A stretch of DNA of 64,000 nt from CAVRAZ01 sp963719135 (GTDB lineage Bacteria; Pseudomonadota; Gammaproteobacteria; DSM-19610), in assembly GCA_963719135.1 (NCBI GenBank), contig CAVRAZ010000006.1, forward strand, positions 62,001 through 126,000, written 5' to 3'. The position numbers and the translations under genes were made by a program. The notes below the pieces were generated by a model. The model was not told where the DNA came from. It searched no databases and saw only the letters and a list, made by a program, of their open reading frames with translations. Shown here in pieces: positions 24,976 to 34,371 of this stretch. Position 1 is the stretch's first letter, and every line of letters starts with the position of its first letter.

Positions 24976-26081
24976 ATGGACAGGGAAGCGGGGTTTACGA
25001 CTGCAACGCTGACGCTGGGAATGGCCGCGTTGCTTCATACCGGTTGTGTGTGTGCGGACATCGCTTTCCAGGACGTTACCACGGCCGCCGGTATCGACGA
25101 CAGCGAGGAGACCTGGGGTACGGGCCTGGGGCGACTACGACGGCGACGCGTATCCGGACGTTTGGGTGGACAAGCATCAGTTCGGACCGACCGTTCTCTA
25201 TCACAATCTGCGCAACGGCACATTTGCCAGTGTCGCCGCCCAGGTGTTGAACCCGGACCATCCGACAACCGACACGCACAGCGTGGCGTGGGCGGATTTC
25301 GACAGCGACGGCGATCTCGATATCTACGTCGGCTGTTCCGGCACGACCGCGAATCTGCCGAACATGGTTTTCCGCAATGACGGCAACGCCAAATTCACCC
25401 TGGTTCCCAACGGCGGCGGGGCGCAGGGCACCAACCTCGGCAGGGTCGATACCCTAACCGCCGTCGATTACGACCTCGACGGTTGCCTTGACCTGTACGC
25501 CAGCAACGGTAGCTATCCGCGTCCGTTTTCATACGCCGGTCTCGGGCAGCTGTTTCGTGGCGTCGGGTGTGGCGACAACCACTGGGTCGAACTCGACCTC
25601 GAAGGCGTGAGGTCCAACCGCGATGCGATCGGCGCGACGGTGTACGCAACCACGCCCGACGGCAAGGTGCAGATGCGGGAGCAAGGCAACGGCATGCACA
25701 AGTCCGCGCAGGACTATCGGCGCCTGCATTTCGGTCTTGCCCACAACCAGTCCGTCGATATCCGCGTGGTCTGGCCGGACGGCAGCCGCGACGTTTATCC
25801 CGATCTGGCCGCGACGGTCTGCAGACTTTCGGCGAACCGGGCGTGGCCGGCGTCAGCGTCTATCTGCAGGACTGCACCGGCAATCTGCTGGCGACGACGA
25901 CGACCGACGGCGGCGGTCAGTACCTGTTTGCCAATCTTCCGGTTGCCAGTTACCAGGTCGCGTTCATCGCGCCCAACGGCTTTCGGTTCACGCTTCCGTT
26001 TGTCGGCGGCACCAACCGGGGCACCGACAGCAACGCCGATCCCGAGACCGGCCTGGACGCCTGCCGTCCGGGTATAGGACG
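24976..26081 (+). pseudogene. Frameshifted CRTAC1-type FG-GAP protein with SdrD B-like domain
   Basis: Starts MDREAGFTTATLTLGMAALL after AGGAG. The frame slips near 25125, just where WGTG would join AWGDYDGDAYPDVWV. FG-GAP repeats follow (WADFDSDGDLDIY, VDYDLDGCLDLY), then an ASPIC/UnbV segment (SNRDAIGATVYATTPDGK). A second slip near 25825 leads into GEPGVAGVSVYLQDCTGNLL and TTTTDGGGQYLFANLPVASY, an SdrD B-like domain. The end is replaced by IS91 sequence at about 26082. Related in design to the 21605-24226 protein. Confidence 0.8.
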
Positions 26082-26745
26082 CATAAAAGCCCTTTTCCGC
26101 GCGAGTCAACCGGTCATTCACGAGTAACGAAGGGTCACGCGCCCCGCCACCACCCCGAAATCCTCTCCCTTTCAGTCCTCATCCTCGAAAAACTTCCCCT
26201 GCGACCGCTACCTTCCGACCCATCCCGGCCGGCCGTTCAGCCGATGCCCTGCCATGCACCCCGGGGTGGCAGCCTCCGGTGTCGAACGGGGGCGGCGGTG
26301 TCAGCCGAATAGAGCGCCAGGCGGCGCCCGGCTTTCGGGCTTTGGTACGGGCTCGCAGGTTTCCTATTTGCTCTTCAGGTGATCGAGGATCTTCTTGATC
26401 ACAACCGGGTCTTCGATGCAGGCCATCACCTTCACCGCGCCGCCGCAGTCACGCCAGGTCTCGATGTCAATGTTGAAGACGCGTTTCAAGCGTTGTGCCC
26501 AGCTCATCGAGACCCGCCGTTCGGCCGGCGTTTGATCTTGCGTTTCATCCTCCCTCCTGGCCTGATTGCCCCTGCCCCGCTTCGCCGGCGTCACCTGCGC
26601 ACGGTGCTTGCTGTTCGGCGCGAACACCCCATGAAAACGGGTGAGATTCACTCTTGGTCTGGGCACCAGTGCCGCCAAGCGGGCAATGCAGTCGAGCGGT
26701 TCGAAGATCACGTGCGTGGTCCCGTCGCGGTAGGGGGTCTTCAGC
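26082..26745 (-). mobile_element. IS91-family 3'-end fragment, copy 1
   Basis: Minus-strand transposase tail FEPLDCIARLAALVPRPRVN, then LTRFHGVFAPNSKHR and the C-terminal SWAQRLKRVFNIDIE, with a cysteine-poor version of the usual CxxC (WRDCGGAVKV). It ends at 26364. The noncoding part 26082-26363 is the same element end found again at 33476-33770. The N-terminal catalytic part with the tyrosine is missing. Its inner edge is fused to a glucoamylase gene. Confidence 0.85.
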
Positions 26746-26746
26746 T

Positions 26747-27349
26747 TTCACCCACCAGCTCTCCCACATGTGGATCGATATTCGCGGCATCCAGGACAGG
26801 TTCATGCGCAATAAGGGCATCGATTACTTCGAGAACAGCCGCCGCGCCACCTATGTGCAGCAGCAATACGCGATCGACAATCCACTCAAGTGGAAAGGCT
26901 ACTGCCACTGCTGTTGGGGGATCACCGCGAGCGATGGCCATGGGCCTGACACCATCAAACTCGACGGTAAAGAGCGGCAGTTCTTCGGTTACCTTGCGCG
27001 CGCGGTGCCGCACGGGCCCGATGACGGCATCATTGCCCCTTGGGCATTGGTGGCGTCGTTGCCGTTCGCGCCCGAAATCGTATTGCCGGCGATCGAGCAT
27101 TTCACTCATCAGCTTGAACTGAAAGCGGTCAATCCCTACGGTTTCAAGTCGACGTTCAATCCAACCTATCCCGGAAAAGCCGGCAGTGCCTGCGGCTGGG
27201 TGTCGCCCTGGCATTGCGGACTCAATCAGGGGCCGATCGTGCTGATGATCGAGAATTATCGCAGTGGCTTGTTGTGGCGATTGACGCGAAACTGCCCATA
27301 CATCGTCAATGGCTTGCGGCAAGCGGGTTTCACCGGCGCGTCGCTGTGA
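26747..27349 (+). pseudogene. C-terminal part of a glucoamylase-family protein
   Basis: About 200 codons of the Glycoamylase (PF10091-type) fold: FTHQLSHMWIDIRGIQDRFM, IDYFENSRRATYVQQQYAID, CHCCWGITASDGHGP, IAPWALVASLPFAPEIVLPA, LNQGPIVLMIENYRSGLLW and a final GLRQAGF. Starts abruptly at the IS91 junction, so at least 200 N-terminal residues are lost. The family handles cyclic or linear beta-glucans in the periplasm. Confidence 0.8.
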
Positions 27350-27602
27350 ATGCCTCTTTACGCCGGCGCACCAGCCGCCTTCGCACGCGAAGGTGCCTCG
27401 CTTGATATTGAGGGCACGTCCAAGAAGGAGAAAAACCGGCGGTCCGGGTGAACCAGAGGGTAAGCGCGAGCGCTCGCGATCGCCCGGCGGGCGCCATGCG
27501 CCGAGCTGTATCGTGCGCCAGCGCACAGACGGCGCGGCGCCTCGTGCCTAATTTCAATTCGTCGAAGGTACGTTGTTCGACGCCGTTTTAGGAGAAGGAC
27601 AT
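27350..27602. other. Intergenic region before PRC-barrel gene
   Basis: 250 bp; no gene seen. TAGGAGAAGGA at about 27590 is the ribosome-binding site of the following gene. Confidence 0.4.
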
Positions 27603-28090
27603 ATGTTACGCAACATGAGCGATCTGGAGGGCCACGCCATCCGCGCGACCGACGGCATCGTTGGTCACGTGAAAGATTTCTATTTCGACGACAAAGCGTG
27701 GGTCATCCGCTATCTCGTGGTCGACACCGGCCCCTGGCTTTTGAGTCGAAAGGTATTGATCTCGCCTATCGCGATCGACGCTCCGAACTGGATGGAAAAG
27801 ATACTGACCGTCTCGATCACCAAAGAGCAGGTGAAAAACAGCCCCGCTATTGACACCGATAAGCCGGTCTCGCGACAGCACGAAATGCAGTACCTCGGGT
27901 ATTACGGCTATCCCTATTATTGGGGTGGTGCCGGGCTCTGGGGCGAGGGACTGTACCCGGACATTATGACGCCGGCGACGTTGGTTTCGCATCGACACCG
28001 CCTGCCAAGCAGTCAGAAGCGCAGAAGGCTTACATGCGCGCGGATGCGGCGCGGCACGAGAATGACGACCCCCACCTGCGCAGTTGCAAA
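27603..28090 (+). pseudogene. PRC-barrel domain protein with C-terminal frameshift
   Basis: MLRNMSDLEGHAIRATDGIV then GHVKDFYFDDKAWVIRYLVV is a clear PRC-barrel, with the family's WLLSRKVLISP. After GLYPDIM the frame slips (about 27975-27990); the neighbouring frame continues QKAYMRADAARHENDDPHLR, where DPHLRS.K.V normally leads into a second PRC barrel. That second barrel is absent. A shortened protein may be made, but the normal tandem form is broken. Confidence 0.7.
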
Positions 28091-28124
28091 GCGGTAATCC
28101 AATCAATATCAACGAAAGAATCAA

Positions 28125-28319
28125 ATGGCAGGAATTGAACAGTTGGAACTGGATGGTCATCGCGGTGAAATCATCGCCGGGATGAAAAGTCTGGTCGAAA
28201 AATATCGTGCGATTTTCGATTGGGATGTGCCGGATATCAATCAAGGCGTTGCGGACAAGCTTATCCTGGCGGAAATGCGCAAAGCCCTGGATGACATCGA
28301 AAAGCAATTGCTTGCCTGA
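28125..28319 (+). CDS. Small helical hypothetical protein
   Basis: 64 aa, MAGIEQLELDGHRGEIIAGM then KSLVEKYRAIFDWDVPDINQ, mostly helical and acidic. A clean stop precedes the CaCA gene by 72 bp. No known family. The position between PRC-barrel and exchanger genes suggests a stress-related accessory, which is inference. Confidence 0.5.
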   Translation: MAGIEQLELDGHRGEIIAGMKSLVEKYRAIFDWDVPDINQGVADKLILAEMRKALDDIEKQLLA

Positions 28320-28390
28320 TCGGAACCGAAACGCGGCCGGAACATATTGAAAATCCAAGACCTAAAATCGAAACGGTGCAAGGTACGTTG

Positions 28391-29398
28391 ATGACAGCTT
28401 CGTCGGCTGCATACATATTCGTCCTATGTGTTGTCTTGATGACAATATCCAGCTTTGTTCTCGGCGGAAGCCTGGAAACGCTCAAGTTGCGTTTCAATGT
28501 GTCCGGAGGATTGCTGGGCATGCTTGCCGCGCTAGGCGCAGCCACTCCCGAAATCTCATCGGCGGTCACCGCTTTATTCGTCAAGCAGCACGATGTCGGC
28601 GTGGGCATCATCATCGGATCCAACATTTTCAACCTGGCCGCCTTATTGGGGCTATGCGCATTGGTTGTGGGGAGACTGCCGCTAAGAAGACAGTCCATGA
28701 TATTCAATGGCGCAATTTCGCTGATCGTGACCCTGCTGCTGATCTTGTTGGTCTTCGGGTTCATTTCAGCCCCGCTCAGTGTTGGGCTGTTGATGCTGCT
28801 GCTGGTTCCCTATGCGATTGTTTCGGGTTTAAAACCCAGTCAAATGAAACGATGGAGACTGCCTGCGGCAGCGCGCACATTTTTGACCGAGGCCTTCGCG
28901 TCCACCCGGCAAGCTTCAGGGGAAAACAAGGCAGCGATGCCGAAATCATGGTCCTGGGCCTGGATGGGAGGGGCTGCGCTGATCGTCATCATTGTTACCT
29001 GCATGGGAATGGTTCGTTCCGCCGTTGTCTTGAGCGACGCGTGGGGGCTGAACAAGACCATCCTGGGCGTGCTTGTGCTTGCCTTCTTCACCGGTATCCC
29101 TGATGTCATAACGGCCGTAAAGCTGGCGTTGGATGGCAGGGGAGTTGCCGTGATGAGCGAAGCGCTGAACAGCAATACCTTGAATATCGTGTTCGGAATT
29201 TGTGTTCCTGCGACCGTGTTCGGCCTCGGCACCCTGGCAGGGCCGACACTGTTCTCAGTATGGTGGCTTTTGGGCATTACGGTAGTCAACCTTTTCCTTT
29301 TATATTGGATGAACGGATTCACCAGGATGAGCGGAGCGCTTAGTGTTGGCTTGTATGTGGTTTTTGCCAGCGTCGTGATTGGCTGGAGGGCAATTTGA
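28391..29398 (+). CDS. Sodium/calcium exchanger-like membrane protein (CaCA superfamily)
   Basis: 335 aa with about ten transmembrane helices. The two signature alpha repeats are visible: LGAATPEISSAVTALFVKQH..GSNIFNLAALLG and TGIPDVITAVKLALDGRG..SNTLNIVFG. The acidic/proline core (ATPE, GIPD) differs slightly between repeats, GIPD replacing the usual TS(L/I)PE, so ion specificity cannot be assigned. Start taken at ATG 28391; an ATG 15 nt earlier is also possible. Likely cytoplasmic-membrane Ca2+ or cation antiporter. Confidence 0.85.
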   Translation: MTASSAAYIFVLCVVLMTISSFVLGGSLETLKLRFNVSGGLLGMLAALGAATPEISSAVTALFVKQHDVGVGIIIGSNIFNLAALLGLCALVVGRLPLRRQSMIFNGAISLIVTLLLILLVFGFISAPLSVGLLMLLLVPYAIVSGLKPSQMKRWRLPAAARTFLTEAFASTRQASGENKAAMPKSWSWAWMGGAALIVIIVTCMGMVRSAVVLSDAWGLNKTILGVLVLAFFTGIPDVITAVKLALDGRGVAVMSEALNSNTLNIVFGICVPATVFGLGTLAGPTLFSVWWLLGITVVNLFLLYWMNGFTRMSGALSVGLYVVFASVVIGWRAI

Positions 29399-29474
29399 GC
29401 ACTTTGGCCGTGTTTGCGAGAATGTGACGGAACATCAGCAACTGACGCTTACGGAAATTGGGGAAATATCCAAG

Positions 29475-30497
29475 ATGAACCTGCAAAAAATCATAGATAC
29501 CGCGAGGACCATGGTCGCCGGCGACAAGGGCCTGCTGGCGATGGATGAAAGCAATCCCACCTGCAACAAGCGATTTGCCAGCTTGGGTATTCCCCAGACC
29601 GTGGAGGCGCGGCGCGCGTATCGGGAGTTGATTGTGACCACGCGCGGCCTGGGCGAGTGCATCAGCGGCGCGATCCTCTACGACGAGACGATCCGGCAGC
29701 AGAAGAAGGATGGCACGCCCTTTGTCAAAGTTCTTACCGATGCGGGCATCATCGTCGGCATCAAGGTCGATACCGGTGCAAAGGACATGGCGGGTCATCC
29801 CGGAGAGAAGATAACCGAAGGCCTCGACGGACTGCGCGACCGTCTGGCCGAATACGCTCGAATGGGCGCCCGTTTCGCCAAGTGGCGTGCGGTGATCGAC
29901 GTGGGCGATGGCATTCCGAGCCGGGCTTGCATCGATGCCAATGCGCATGCCTTGGCGCGCTATGCCGCCTTGTGCCAGGAAGCGGGACTGGTCCCCATCG
30001 TCGAACCGGAAGTGCTCATGGACGGCACGCATACCCTGGAGCGCTGCGCCGAGGTAACGGAGCAAGTCCTGCGAACGGTTTTCTATCAGCTTTATGTCCA
30101 AGGGGTGGTGCTGGAGGGGATGATCCTGAAACCCAATATGGTGCTTCCGGGACTGACCTGCCCCAGGCAAGCGCCGGAGGACGAGGTGGCCGACGCCACG
30201 GTGAGCTGTCTCCTGCGCGCCGTCCCCGCCGCCGTTGCGGGGATCGCGTTCCTGTCGGGTGGCCAATCCGCCGAACTGGCTTCGGCGCGTTTGAATGCCA
30301 TGAATGTCAGGTTCAAGTCGCGCCTGCCCTGGGCCTTGGCGTTTTCCTTCGCCCGCGCCATCCAGCAACCGGCCTTGGACATTTGGCAAGGCAGGGAAGC
30401 CAATGTGCCGACGGCACAGCAGGCTCTGTATCATCGGGCCAGGTGCAACAGCGCTGCGCGCAAGGGCGAATACAGCGCCGCGATGGAGGGCGCATGA
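29475..30497 (+). CDS. Class I fructose-bisphosphate aldolase
   Basis: 340 aa. Cleaves or forms fructose 1,6-bisphosphate by a Schiff-base mechanism. MDESNPTCNKRF, KWRAVIDVGDG and the Schiff-base region VLEGMILKPNMVLPG are clear, as is LSGGQSAELASARLNAMN for phosphate binding. Starting Met at 29475 gives the family length; the frame is open upstream to 29379 without coding signal. The stop overlaps the next gene's ATG. Bacterial class I enzymes of this plant/animal-like type are common in autotrophic gammaproteobacteria. Confidence 0.93.
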   Translation: MNLQKIIDTARTMVAGDKGLLAMDESNPTCNKRFASLGIPQTVEARRAYRELIVTTRGLGECISGAILYDETIRQQKKDGTPFVKVLTDAGIIVGIKVDTGAKDMAGHPGEKITEGLDGLRDRLAEYARMGARFAKWRAVIDVGDGIPSRACIDANAHALARYAALCQEAGLVPIVEPEVLMDGTHTLERCAEVTEQVLRTVFYQLYVQGVVLEGMILKPNMVLPGLTCPRQAPEDEVADATVSCLLRAVPAAVAGIAFLSGGQSAELASARLNAMNVRFKSRLPWALAFSFARAIQQPALDIWQGREANVPTAQQALYHRARCNSAARKGEYSAAMEGA

Positions 30498-30778
30498 GCA
30501 CGACGGCAAGCCCAGCAATGCCACTGCGCCTTTACCTGGTTCGACACGGCGAAACCGAGTGGTCGCTCTCCGGCCAGTACACCGGTCGCACGGACCTTCC
30601 GTTGACCGCGCGCGGCGAGGACGAGGCGCGGGGACTTGCGCCGCGTCTCCGGGAAATCCGGTTTGCCCATGTGCTGAGCAGTCCGCTGCAGCGCGCGCGG
30701 CGAACCTGTGAACCCGGGCGCCGCAGCCCCGGTGCGCGGGACCCAAGCGTAATTTCATACGGAAACACCGATGGCTGA
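30494..30778 (+). pseudogene. Truncated histidine phosphatase
   Basis: 94 codons beginning MSTTASPAMPLRLYLVRHGE. The RHGETEW catalytic signature and the LSSPLQRARRT motif are intact. The family's second catalytic histidine region and C-terminal half are missing after RARRTCEPGRRSPGARDPS. Translationally coupled to the aldolase by ATGA and overlapping the start of the CDF gene by 8 nt. The deletion seems to have joined the remnant to the next gene, so the product is probably inactive. Confidence 0.75.
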
Positions 30779-31679
30779 GCGTGACGATTCGACCACGACA
30801 ATTTTTTTCGCCCTTGGCGCCAACGCGCTCATTGCGGCGGCCAAGGGCGTTGCCGCCTGGGTGACCGGGTCCACCGCGATGCTCGCCGAAGCGGTGCACT
30901 CGGTCGCGGATTGCGGCAATCAAGGCCTGCTGCTGCTCGGTCTCAAGCGTTCGGCGTGGCCGCCCGATGCCGACTATCCACTGGGCCATGGACGCGCAAT
31001 CTATTTCTGGTCGTTCATCGTCGCTCTGATGCTGTTCAGCATGGGCGGTATGTTTTCGATCTATGAGGGCCTGCACAAGCTGGGCAGCGGCCGGCCGCTG
31101 GAGGATCCGTGGATCGCGATCGCCGTGCTGGCGCTCAGCCTTGTCGCCGAGTCGGTGTCCTTGTGGAAAGGTCTGACCCAGGTCAATGCGCTGCGCGGCA
31201 CCCAGTCGTTGTGGCGCTGGTTTCGCGAGACCCGGCGCAGCGAACTGCTGGTGGTGATCGGCGAGGACGTTGCCGCGACAGTAGGTCTGAGCCTGGCATT
31301 GCTCGCGGTGGGGATGGCGATGCTCACGGGTAATCCTGTTTACGACGCGCTCGGCAGCCTTGCGATCGGCATGCTGCTGCTGATCGTTGCGGTGTTCGTC
31401 GGCATTGAAGTCAAGGCGCTGTTGGTCGGTCAGAGCGCCGACCCTGCATTGCAGGAAGACATTTGGCGCTTCTTGATGGCGCGCGAGGAGATTGCCGAGG
31501 TGCTCAACCTGATCACGCTGCAAAACGGCGCCGATGTTGTGGTGGCGGTGAAGGCGCGCATGACGGAGAGCGATTCGGCTCCGGCCCTGGTCGCAGCGAT
31601 CAACCGCAGTGAACACGCGTTGCGCGTGGCGTTTCCGCAAGTGCGCTGGCTGTTCTTCGAGCCGGACACGGAGAAATGA
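30771..31679 (+). CDS. Cation diffusion facilitator family transporter
   Basis: 302 aa with six predicted membrane helices. The first metal-site motif is AEAVHSVADCGNQ (HxxxD), and the second is VIGEDVAATVG, where His is replaced by Glu (ExxxA). LGHGRAIYFWSFIVALMLFS is a family block; a short cytosolic domain follows (ALQEDIWRFLMAREEIAEVL). CDF proteins export Zn2+ or other divalent metals; the altered second site makes the substrate uncertain. The start overlaps the truncated phosphatase. Confidence 0.88.
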   Translation: MAERDDSTTTIFFALGANALIAAAKGVAAWVTGSTAMLAEAVHSVADCGNQGLLLLGLKRSAWPPDADYPLGHGRAIYFWSFIVALMLFSMGGMFSIYEGLHKLGSGRPLEDPWIAIAVLALSLVAESVSLWKGLTQVNALRGTQSLWRWFRETRRSELLVVIGEDVAATVGLSLALLAVGMAMLTGNPVYDALGSLAIGMLLLIVAVFVGIEVKALLVGQSADPALQEDIWRFLMAREEIAEVLNLITLQNGADVVVAVKARMTESDSAPALVAAINRSEHALRVAFPQVRWLFFEPDTEK

Positions 31680-31722
31680 TGCCCTACTTTGTATCGCGGT
31701 CCAAAATGAGGTACCGACTGTG

Positions 31723-32196
31723 TCAAAGAAAACCGTCACTCACGTCTGTCAGGTTCCGGGCCACTTGCGTCATGTAGACGCCGTTGGGCGCCGCGGTGAC
31801 CCCGGCGATGTGCACGGCACGCGTCTTGAGTCGCATGACAAACAAGACGTAATAGGTCATTAAACCGCAGGATGTCCAGACCTCAACCGTAAAGAAATCC
31901 GTGGCGGCCATCACGTCCCAGTGCGATTTCAAAAAGGTCGCCCACGAGCTGCGTTTCTCTCGTTCCGGCGCCGGATCTATGCCGTGCCTTTTCAGGATAT
32001 TCTTGACCCTGTTCGCTGCAATGACATAGCCGATATTAGTCAGTGCACCTTGTATACGGTCGTACCCCCAGGAGGGATTCTCCCTCCCCATGCGGAGTAC
32101 CAAGTCGGTGATCTCTTGCGCAACGCGAGGTCGACCCGGTCCCTGCCTGGCATAGGTCCACTTCTTCGCGATGAGTTTACGGTGCCAGGTTCAGAG
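31723..32196 (-). pseudogene. Integrase-core transposase, N-terminal fragment
   Basis: KLIAKKWTYARQGPGRPRVA, then ENPSWGYDRIQGALTNIGYV and ATDFFTVEVWTSCGLMTYYV. This is the HTH and first rve-core Asp (ATDFFTVE) of an IS481/IS3-like transposase. It lacks both its first residues and, after NLTDVSDGFL, everything C-terminal. The matching C-terminal part lies at 33134-33470, on the far side of the yihY gene. Confidence 0.8.
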
Positions 32197-32205
32197 TCTT
32201 TGTCT

Positions 32206-33099
32206 TCATAATTCAATTCCTTTTCTTGTGCGCACCATCATTGTTTCCACCGACGCTGAACGCCCTTCGGCCTGAGCGGCGCACAGGCAGGCGCCAAAGA
32301 TGAAAATGCATCCGGAAATATAATTCCACAGCAGCAATGCCATGATACCGCCGAACGTCCCATAAATTGCGTTTAAGGTTGCGAAGTTCTTGAGATAGAT
32401 CACGAACAGGGTTTCGGCCGCCTGCAACAGCGCCGTGGTGCACAGGGCGGCTAGCCACACCTGGGCAAAACGTATGGGCCGGCGTGGCGCCAACCTGTAA
32501 AACAGACTCAGACCGAGAAACAGTACCAACAAGGGGATGACAAAGCTCCCCAGGACATAGACCCAGGAACGCAAGTCATTTGCTGGAAATAGCCAACCCG
32601 CCGCCATTCTCATCAGCGCCGGCGCCGCCATGCCGACGAGGACTGCAATCACCGAAATGCCGAGCAGCACCAGGCTTTTCAGCGGCAGCCGCCACCAGTT
32701 GTATGACTCGATGTCCCAGGCACGGTTGGTTGCGGAGATGAGTGTGATGAAACATTGGACGGCAACCCAGACCAGAAGGAGAAGCGCGACCGCACCCGCT
32801 TGCCCGCGCGCGTTGACCACACCGGCGATGGTATCGAATATGTAATGCTGCATTTCACCATTAATCGGGACAATTCTTTCCAGGTAGGCAATGATTTCTT
32901 GCCCGGCCCGGTCGCCGTCAATAAAGGCCGAGGCAATGGTGACAAAGAGGACAATCAAAGGAAACAGCGAAAAAAACGCATTGAAAGCAAACGCTCCCGC
33001 CCACTGTGTTCCGTCAATCTGCCAAAACTTTTTGACCGCGAGATAAAGTGTTGCCCAGACGCGGCGGGGGTTTTGGTCAAACCAGGTTGGCCTATTCAT
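32206..33099 (-). CDS. YihY/BrkB-family inner-membrane protein
   Basis: 297 aa, six transmembrane segments. Family blocks include AGAFAFNAFFSLFPLIVLFV, RAWDIESYNWWRLPLKSLVL, SLFYRLAPRRPIRFAQVWLA and YGTFGGIMALLLWNYISGCI. Full family length. Formerly annotated as ribonuclease BN, which is not supported. Function unknown; often found in stress-associated islands. It is intact although both flanks are transposase halves. Confidence 0.9.
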   Translation of the reverse strand: MNRPTWFDQNPRRVWATLYLAVKKFWQIDGTQWAGAFAFNAFFSLFPLIVLFVTIASAFIDGDRAGQEIIAYLERIVPINGEMQHYIFDTIAGVVNARGQAGAVALLLLVWVAVQCFITLISATNRAWDIESYNWWRLPLKSLVLLGISVIAVLVGMAAPALMRMAAGWLFPANDLRSWVYVLGSFVIPLLVLFLGLSLFYRLAPRRPIRFAQVWLAALCTTALLQAAETLFVIYLKNFATLNAIYGTFGGIMALLLWNYISGCIFIFGACLCAAQAEGRSASVETMMVRTRKGIEL

Positions 33100-33133
33100 C
33101 TAGCTGCCTTTCTTTGCCGTGAGGTCAAAATAC

Positions 33134-33470
33134 TCATGCGGCTTCCCGATAGTAATATTTTGGCAGCCCACCTGACCGTTCCTTACAAATGACCGATCCG
33201 TCATCGCGATTCATCGCCTTCGTGGCGGTTGGATATATCAGTACGTTGTCTTTACCCTGATGATTTCGTTCGGCATGGTAATGGAAGAGGTACTCACGCT
33301 GTGCACGCATTAGCGACGTTTCGCCAAACAGAATCAACTTCGATAAACAGTCGTCTTTCACCGATTTCACCCAACGTTCTGCAAACGCATTCAAGTTCGG
33401 ACTACGCGCAGGAAGCGGTAACGTGTTGACATCACCGGATTCGATGATATTCCGGAATGACTGGCGGGCA
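33134..33470 (-). pseudogene. Integrase-core transposase, C-terminal fragment
   Basis: DVNTLPLPARSPNLNAFAER, WVKSVKDDCLSKLILFGETS, YLFHYHAERNHQGKDN and the terminal ERSGGLPKYYYREAA. This is the Glu-containing rve end of the same transposase type as 31723-32196. Its N-terminus is replaced by the IS91 end repeat at about 33476. Confidence 0.85.
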
Positions 33471-33475
33471 TGGGA

Positions 33476-34047
33476 AGCATAAATGCCCTTTTCCGCGCGA
33501 GTCAACCGGTCATTCACGAGTAACGAAGGGTCACGCGCCCCGCCACCACCCCGAAATCCTCTCCCTTTCAGTCCTCATCCTCGAAAAACTTCCCCTGCGA
33601 CCGCTACCTTCCGACCCATCCCGGCCGGCAGGACAGCCGATGCCCTGCCATGCACCTCGGGGTGGCAGCCTCCGGTGTCGAACGGGGGCGGTGGTGTCAG
33701 CCGAATAGAGCGCCAGGCGGCGCCCGGCTTTCGGGCTTTGGTACGGGCTCACGGGTTTCGTCTTTGCTCTTCAGGTGATCGAGGATTTCTTGATCACAAC
33801 CGGGTCTTCGATGCAGGCCATCACCTTCACCGCGTCGCCGCAGTCACGCCAGGTCTCGATGTCAATGTTGAAGACGCGTTTCAAGCGTTGTGCCCAGCTC
33901 ATCGAGACCCCCCGTTCGGCCGGCGTTTGATCTTGCGTTTCATCCTCCGTCCTGGCCTGATTGCCCCTGCCCCGCTTCGCCGCCGTCACCTGCGCACGGT
34001 GCTTGCTGTTCGGCGCGAACACCCCATGAAAACGGGTGAGATTCACT
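33476..34047 (-). mobile_element. IS91-family 3'-end fragment, copy 2
   Basis: Direct repeat of copy 1 (26082-26640) including the noncoding end and the transposase tail NLTRFHGVFAPNSKHRAQV to IETWRDCGDAVKVMACIEDP. A 3-nt loss (FLIT for FLKKILDH) disrupts the extreme C-terminus. It is cut at 34047 inside RVNLTRFHG. Confidence 0.85.
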
Positions 34048-34131
34048 CGCTGAACCCGGCCGCCTGGCTCACCGCATCACCAAACAGCTCATCGCTGCCC
34101 GGCAGCGTCTGCAGGGTGAATACTTTGCGGG

Positions 34132-34320
34132 ATGCAAAACGTTGGAACCATAGACCGCGCGATCCGCGCTGTCGTCGGCCTGGGCCTTATCGCCCTGGTG
34201 TTCGTCGGCCCGCAGACCTTATGGGGCTGGATCGGTATCGTACCGCTGGTCACTGCCGTCGTCGGCTGGTGCCCTCCGTACGCGCTGCTGGGTATCAACA
34301 CCTGCGCTGCGAAAAAATAA
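34132..34320 (+). CDS. DUF2892 (YgaP-like) membrane protein
   Basis: 62 aa: MQNVGTIDRAIRAVVGLGLI, then WGWIGIVPLVTAVVGWCPPY and ALLGINTC. This is the two-helix DUF2892 fold with the conserved N-terminal NxGxxDRxIR and C-terminal GxCPxYxLxGxxTC. It occurs alone or fused to rhodanese domains. Function unknown. Followed by its own terminator. Confidence 0.88.
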   Translation: MQNVGTIDRAIRAVVGLGLIALVFVGPQTLWGWIGIVPLVTAVVGWCPPYALLGINTCAAKK

Positions 34321-34346
34321 TACTGATAGCTCAAGGTGATTGAGTG

Positions 34347-34371
34347 AAGGCCCCGGCTACGGGGCCTTTTT
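34347..34371 (+). terminator. Rho-independent terminator after DUF2892 gene
   Basis: AAGGCCCC (34347-34354) pairs with GGGGCCTT (34361-34368) around a 6-nt loop, with the stem running into a TTTTT run. Confidence 0.9.
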
